DNA from: Candidatus Stahliibacteriota bacterium
GTDB taxonomy: Bacteria > Hydrothermota > Tepidihabitantia > B3-TA06
Reading direction: 5' to 3'
Assembly: GCA_030592225.1 (NCBI GenBank)
Contig: JAUVJT010000087.1
Span: 1-8,623 of the forward strand
Length of the DNA stretch: 8,623 nt
In this document: piece by piece, positions 3,644 to 8,623 of the stretch
How the letters are laid out: each line of letters opens with the position of its first letter
Numbering within the stretch: the first letter of the stretch is position 1
Translations under genes and position numbers: made by a program
The notes under the pieces: model-generated
Seen by the model: only the letters and a program-made list of their open reading frames with translations
What the model was told of the DNA's origin: nothing
Databases searched by the model: none

Positions 3644-5869
3644 ATGAACTGGGTTCTGGTTTTGCTCTCTTTGATTGCAACCGGGGAAATGGATCGAGGG
3701 ATAACTGCGGAGGTGTGGGATGCTTATTCCTACGATACTCAGGATTACGATATCGTTGACGAAGAGCCTTTGCCCTTGCGCGTTGTCTACAAGGGCGACA
3801 CCTACGATTCGCTTTCCTTCCGCCTGCTTTTGTCGCCGCAGACCGCGTTCGTTATGCGCTGCGATCCCGGCGCCCGTACCCTTGCCGATACCCTTGCACC
3901 TGATTATGATTTGACTTCAGATGCAGAAGCTGCAGTTGCCGCAGCCCCGGCGTGGTTGAGACCTGATTTGGTCGATAACCTGATGCAGCTTACATCCGGG
4001 AAGCAGGATGCATTGGCGGATATGATTCTTAATCCACCGGACATCCGTTTGCGCGACGAGATTGCGTTTCAGGCCGCTCATACGTCACCAAATTATGTCT
4101 TCGCAATGGACCTTTCCGTCATGGAACGATGTCTCGATTCGCTCTTTGCTATTGATGATGAACTTGCCTACGTAGATATTGTTGACTACGGCGATCCGGA
4201 AACCGATGACGATTACTACTCCACTACGCGCTACACGACACTTGATAATGGTTTTCATTCCACCTTCGAGATCCCGCGCGAGATTTACTACTGGTACGTA
4301 ATCATGCCCCGTATCACCGACGAGAAGCCTATGATAATCTATGACAAGTTCTGGCGTGAGTACCTCTACTACGACAACGGCACCACCTCTTACACCGAGG
4401 GTGGCTATCCGTTGCTGCGCGACGTTCTTGCCGATATTACCTACATTTGGGACGGCGAGCGGCACGTCTGGGCCGCTGACCGGCCTCTCTCTCCGGATAT
4501 GTGCGCCCTGGACGCCATCGGCTGGTGGGTTTCGAGGGTAGTGCCTAATCAACCTAGTGGGACTCGATATATACAACCCAACCAGATAGCAACGTGTCAT
4601 TACGGCAACTGCGGCGAGACCCAGGATATCTATTGCGCCGGTCTGCGTACAGGTTTGATTCCATCTCTAGGCACCATGAACATCAACGAGGATCACGTGT
4701 GGGACGCATTCTGGTGGCCTTCCGACTTTTCCAATACTGACGAGGGGATATGGTATGAGTGCCAGGTTGACCGTTGGGGTGGCGTTACTCACGCGGCCGA
4801 TTCAAACACCTCCTACGATGATGACCGCACGGGCAGCAGCAAACACTGTTCTATGATCTGGAACTGGCGGGCCGACGGCTACCAGTGGAGCACCATTCCC
4901 ATGTACTCGGATTACTGCACCCTGACCGTAACCGTATACGATGATGACGGCAATCCGGTGCCAAACACGGACATCAGGCTTTGGAGTGATCCCTGGACTG
5001 GGTATCCCTCTTACCTTGGGAAGGGCTTTGCCGGCCTTACCGACCGCAATGGTGTCTACACAACTACACTCGGTGAAGAACAGAACTACACCGCAGAGGT
5101 TTACCTGCAAAGCATGGGGCAGATTATTGATTCCGCATCCGCCCTTGCAGGTGAGCATTTCTCTCTGGCCTGTACACTTACCACAGACTATAAGCCTAAG
5201 CCGCGTGAACTTAAGGCCAATCCGTACCCACCCGATCCGGTGCCCGATCTTAATTTGGCTCTCCAGGTGGAGGCGGAGTACGACCTTGGGCACTGTCCTA
5301 CTTATGTTTGTTCTGAGGCGGCAAAGGGCCAAGGCACTATTAAGTTTAAGCAGGGCCGGCTGACCGACTTCTTTGTTACCGATCAGGCTGGTCTATCGGA
5401 TTTTTTGCGGGAGATTAACTTCAACACCTACGGGCACTTCCCAATAGAAGGTTCGCTGGATACCGCATTTTCTGTTCCCCTGGACAAAACTTGCTACCTG
5501 GTGTTTTTTAACAACTACGGGGAGTTCGGCGAGGTCATCTCGGGTACGGTTTCCCTCATCGAATCTACCGACGTGGCCGAAGCGCCTGGTGCGGATGAGC
5601 ATTTGGTTCTCGAGGTGATGTCGTTTGCTTCCGGCAAGGGAACCATTATGTTCAGCCTGCCTGCCGCTGGCCACGCATGCCTTGACGTCTTCGATCTCAG
5701 CGGCCGTAAGGTAACCACTCTGGTGAATGGACAGCTCACCGCAGGTAAGCATGAGGTTTACTGGAACGGTCTTGATAATAAGGGCGCGGTGCTGTCCAAC
5801 GGCGTCTACTTCATCTCGCTTGCCGCCGAGGACTCAAAGCTGATCTACAAGACCGTAATCGTCCGCTAA
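3644..5869 (+). CDS. secreted transglutaminase-like protein with FlgD-like/type IX-style C-terminal sorting domain
   Basis: The product has 741 residues. The N-terminus (MNWVLVLLSLIATGE) is hydrophobic and can serve as a short signal peptide, though it lacks the usual basic residue. Residues about 20-300 are unrecognised and rich in Asp and Tyr. A transglutaminase-like cysteine-hydrolase core follows, with a plausible triad C323 (CHYGNCGET), H351 (NEDHVWDAFWW) and D376 (YECQVDRWGG). That fold includes proteases, peptide N-glycanases and cross-linking enzymes, so the substrate cannot be told. Next come an Ig-like, carboxypeptidase-regulatory-type domain (about 425-525, 'TVTVYDDDGNPVPNTDIRL... 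TDRNGVYTT') and a beta-rich region (about 545-635). The FlgD-like tail (about 640-741) has 'FDLSGRKVTTLV', 'WNGLDNKG', 'SNGVYF' and the final 'KTVIVR'. Such tails direct proteins out of the cell in type IX-type systems. The promoter and ribosome binding site lie directly upstream and a hairpin terminator directly downstream, so the gene is probably transcribed alone. Confidence 0.8.
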   Translation: MNWVLVLLSLIATGEMDRGITAEVWDAYSYDTQDYDIVDEEPLPLRVVYKGDTYDSLSFRLLLSPQTAFVMRCDPGARTLADTLAPDYDLTSDAEAAVAAAPAWLRPDLVDNLMQLTSGKQDALADMILNPPDIRLRDEIAFQAAHTSPNYVFAMDLSVMERCLDSLFAIDDELAYVDIVDYGDPETDDDYYSTTRYTTLDNGFHSTFEIPREIYYWYVIMPRITDEKPMIIYDKFWREYLYYDNGTTSYTEGGYPLLRDVLADITYIWDGERHVWAADRPLSPDMCALDAIGWWVSRVVPNQPSGTRYIQPNQIATCHYGNCGETQDIYCAGLRTGLIPSLGTMNINEDHVWDAFWWPSDFSNTDEGIWYECQVDRWGGVTHAADSNTSYDDDRTGSSKHCSMIWNWRADGYQWSTIPMYSDYCTLTVTVYDDDGNPVPNTDIRLWSDPWTGYPSYLGKGFAGLTDRNGVYTTTLGEEQNYTAEVYLQSMGQIIDSASALAGEHFSLACTLTTDYKPKPRELKANPYPPDPVPDLNLALQVEAEYDLGHCPTYVCSEAAKGQGTIKFKQGRLTDFFVTDQAGLSDFLREINFNTYGHFPIEGSLDTAFSVPLDKTCYLVFFNNYGEFGEVISGTVSLIESTDVAEAPGADEHLVLEVMSFASGKGTIMFSLPAAGHACLDVFDLSGRKVTTLVNGQLTAGKHEVYWNGLDNKGAVLSNGVYFISLAAEDSKLIYKTVIVR

Positions 5870-5889
5870 GCAAAAAAAACTTTGACCCG

Positions 5890-5914
5890 GAGGGAGCCTG
5901 CGGGCTCCCTCTTT
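5890..5914 (+). terminator. intrinsic terminator after the transglutaminase-like gene
   Basis: A perfect 9-bp stem GAGGGAGCC/GGCTCCCTC (5890-5898 with 5903-5911) has the 4-nt loop TGCG and is followed by only three Ts. It begins 20 bp after the stop codon. An A8 run (5872-5879) lies on the other side, but about 10 nt from the stem, so it would be a poor terminator for the opposite strand. The hairpin is strong, the T-tract weak. Confidence 0.75.
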
Positions 5915-6142
5915 AAGGTTGCCGGCTGTTCGGTCAGCGCATCACCACTCATGCTTTCTATTCCCGACAAGCTCGGTCGTAAGGTTTGCTCTACCTCAGT
6001 CGCTCCCGACCCTTCAGGCACTACCGTTATCAACTGGCAAGGGGTGGACAATCGGGGTTACTCCCAATCCTCCGGCGTCTACTTCGTGCGGATTGAATCC
6101 GGTAACCAAAACCTGACCGGCAAGTTTGTTATGCTGCGTTGA
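5915..6142 (+). pseudogene. orphan C-terminal remnant of a second FlgD-like/type IX-style sorting domain
   Basis: The frame ending at TGA 6140-6142 encodes a tail like the one at the end of the upstream gene: 'LGRKV', 'WQGVDNRG', 'SSGVYFVRIESG' and the final 'KFVMLR', against 'SGRKV', 'WNGLDNKG', 'SNGVYFISLAAE' and 'KTVIVR'. The part before LGRKV is degraded, and nothing upstream could supply a catalytic or secreted domain. The open frame runs back only to a TTG at 5882, which lies in front of the terminator hairpin with no ribosome binding site. It is best read as what is left of a paralogous secreted-protein gene after loss of its 5' part, or as a tail duplication. At the nucleotide level the clearest shared stretch is GGCGTCTACTTC. 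A short expressed peptide is unlikely. The 6143-6199 gap that follows shows nothing recognisable. Confidence 0.7.
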
Positions 6143-6199
6143 TAGCAGGTTATCTGGAGTGTAGTTGATTTGAGTAAGAGCAACTGAAGGACAAAACAC

Positions 6200-6227
6200 T
6201 TGACAAGGCTGGGAATCGAACTATAAT
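6200..6227 (+). promoter_or_regulatory. dedicated promoter of the 23S rRNA gene
   Basis: Consensus TTGACA (6200-6205) and consensus TATAAT (6222-6227) are 16 bp apart. The predicted start is near 6233-6234, so a leader of about 130 nt precedes the mature 23S 5' end. No 16S or tRNA gene lies between this promoter and the upstream protein remnant, so it serves the 23S gene directly. Confidence 0.85.
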
Positions 6228-6264
6228 TCAAGATTGCAGGGGACTGGAAGCGAGGAAAAGATTG

Positions 6265-6301
6265 GAACAATGGAAGGACTGAGTTCTTCCATTGAATGTT
6301 C
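6265..6301 (+). promoter_or_regulatory. boxB-like hairpin in the 23S leader
   Basis: CAATGGAAG (6268-6276) pairs perfectly with CTTCCATTG (6286-6294) across a 9-nt loop that can itself pair partly. An alternative register adds GAACA (6265-6269) with TGTTC (6297-6301) around a 4-nt bulge. Its place between an rRNA promoter and a boxA-like element matches the boxB-boxA order of rRNA antitermination leaders. Confidence 0.6.
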
Positions 6302-6325
6302 TCTGGACGCAAGTTCTGGGGACAG

Positions 6326-6338
6326 GTTCTTTGGAAAA
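6326..6338 (+). promoter_or_regulatory. boxA-like antitermination element
   Basis: GTTCTTTGGAAAA closely matches the bacterial rRNA boxA (TGYTCTTTRAAAA type), which binds NusB/NusE and keeps RNA polymerase from stopping early on untranslated rRNA. It lies about 27 nt before the mature 23S 5' end, as boxA does in the 16S-23S spacer of ordinary operons. Here it is on a 23S-only leader. Confidence 0.65.
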
Positions 6339-6364
6339 TTGGGAGTGCAATGCGTGGGTATATA

Positions 6365-8623
<2,259 letters not shown>

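Noticed and set aside
3606..3647. 13-codon mini-ORF ending in an ATGA overlap with the transglutaminase-like gene
   Set aside because: The ATG lies only 4 nt after the -10, so it is probably upstream of, or at, the transcription start. The frame also contains the main gene's ribosome binding site, so the overlap is likely accidental.
5882..5914. TTG start for the frame ending at 6142
   Set aside because: The TTG has no ribosome binding site and the frame reads through the terminator hairpin. The homologous part only begins downstream, so a pseudogene remnant fits better.
5870..6364. A hidden 16S 3' end or tRNA gene upstream of the 23S
   Set aside because: No anti-Shine-Dalgarno tail (CCTCCTTT), tRNA TTCGA arm with acceptor pairing, or other 16S landmark was seen between the coding remnant and the 23S leader.

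Overview
The window suits a Gram-negative-type, moderately GC-rich bacterium from an under-cultured lineage. A secreted protein ends in a FlgD-like/type IX-style sorting tail, there is a lipoprotein with a lipobox, and the 23S rRNA gene has no 16S gene in front of it. This combination fits candidate phyla near the FCB group (for example the WOR-3/Stahlbacteria type). The placement is an inference from gene style, not a phylogeny.

Layout. 1-178: C-terminus of a polytopic membrane protein, probably a sodium:solute symporter. 179-413: intergenic, with a near-consensus promoter placed so that the next gene is probably leaderless, and a weaker look-alike promoter with a 30-codon ORF upstream of it. 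414-2670: a tight operon of an RseC-family membrane protein, a cysteine desulfurase (NifS/IscS type) and an IscU scaffold carrying an extra C-terminal MIP18/DUF59-like domain. 2671-2733: a convergent gap holding a compact three-arm inverted repeat. 2734-3492 (minus): a TPR lipoprotein. 3493-3643: divergent promoters. 3644-5869: a secreted transglutaminase-like protein with a C-terminal sorting domain. 5890-5914: terminator. 5915-6142: orphan remnant of a second sorting domain. 6200-6364: a dedicated promoter and a boxB/boxA-like antitermination leader. About 6365 to the window end: the first three quarters of a 23S rRNA gene on the plus strand.

How the parts work together. The rseC-iscS-iscU block looks like a small Fe-S cluster assembly operon: the desulfurase supplies sulfur, the IscU domain is the scaffold, and the RseC-like protein has a Cys cluster at the membrane. 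The desulfurase keeps the PLP lysine and the catalytic cysteine but differs from E. coli IscS at several PLP-pocket positions. The IscU-DUF59 fusion is also not the standard NifU layout. The lipoprotein and the transglutaminase-like protein are divergently transcribed envelope or secreted proteins of unknown role.

The four best promoter candidates all have a 16-bp spacer. The strongest leads are the 23S gene with its own promoter and antitermination leader, the altered desulfurase with its fused scaffold, and the leaderless operon start. No CRISPR array, insertion sequence, tRNA or 16S gene was seen.
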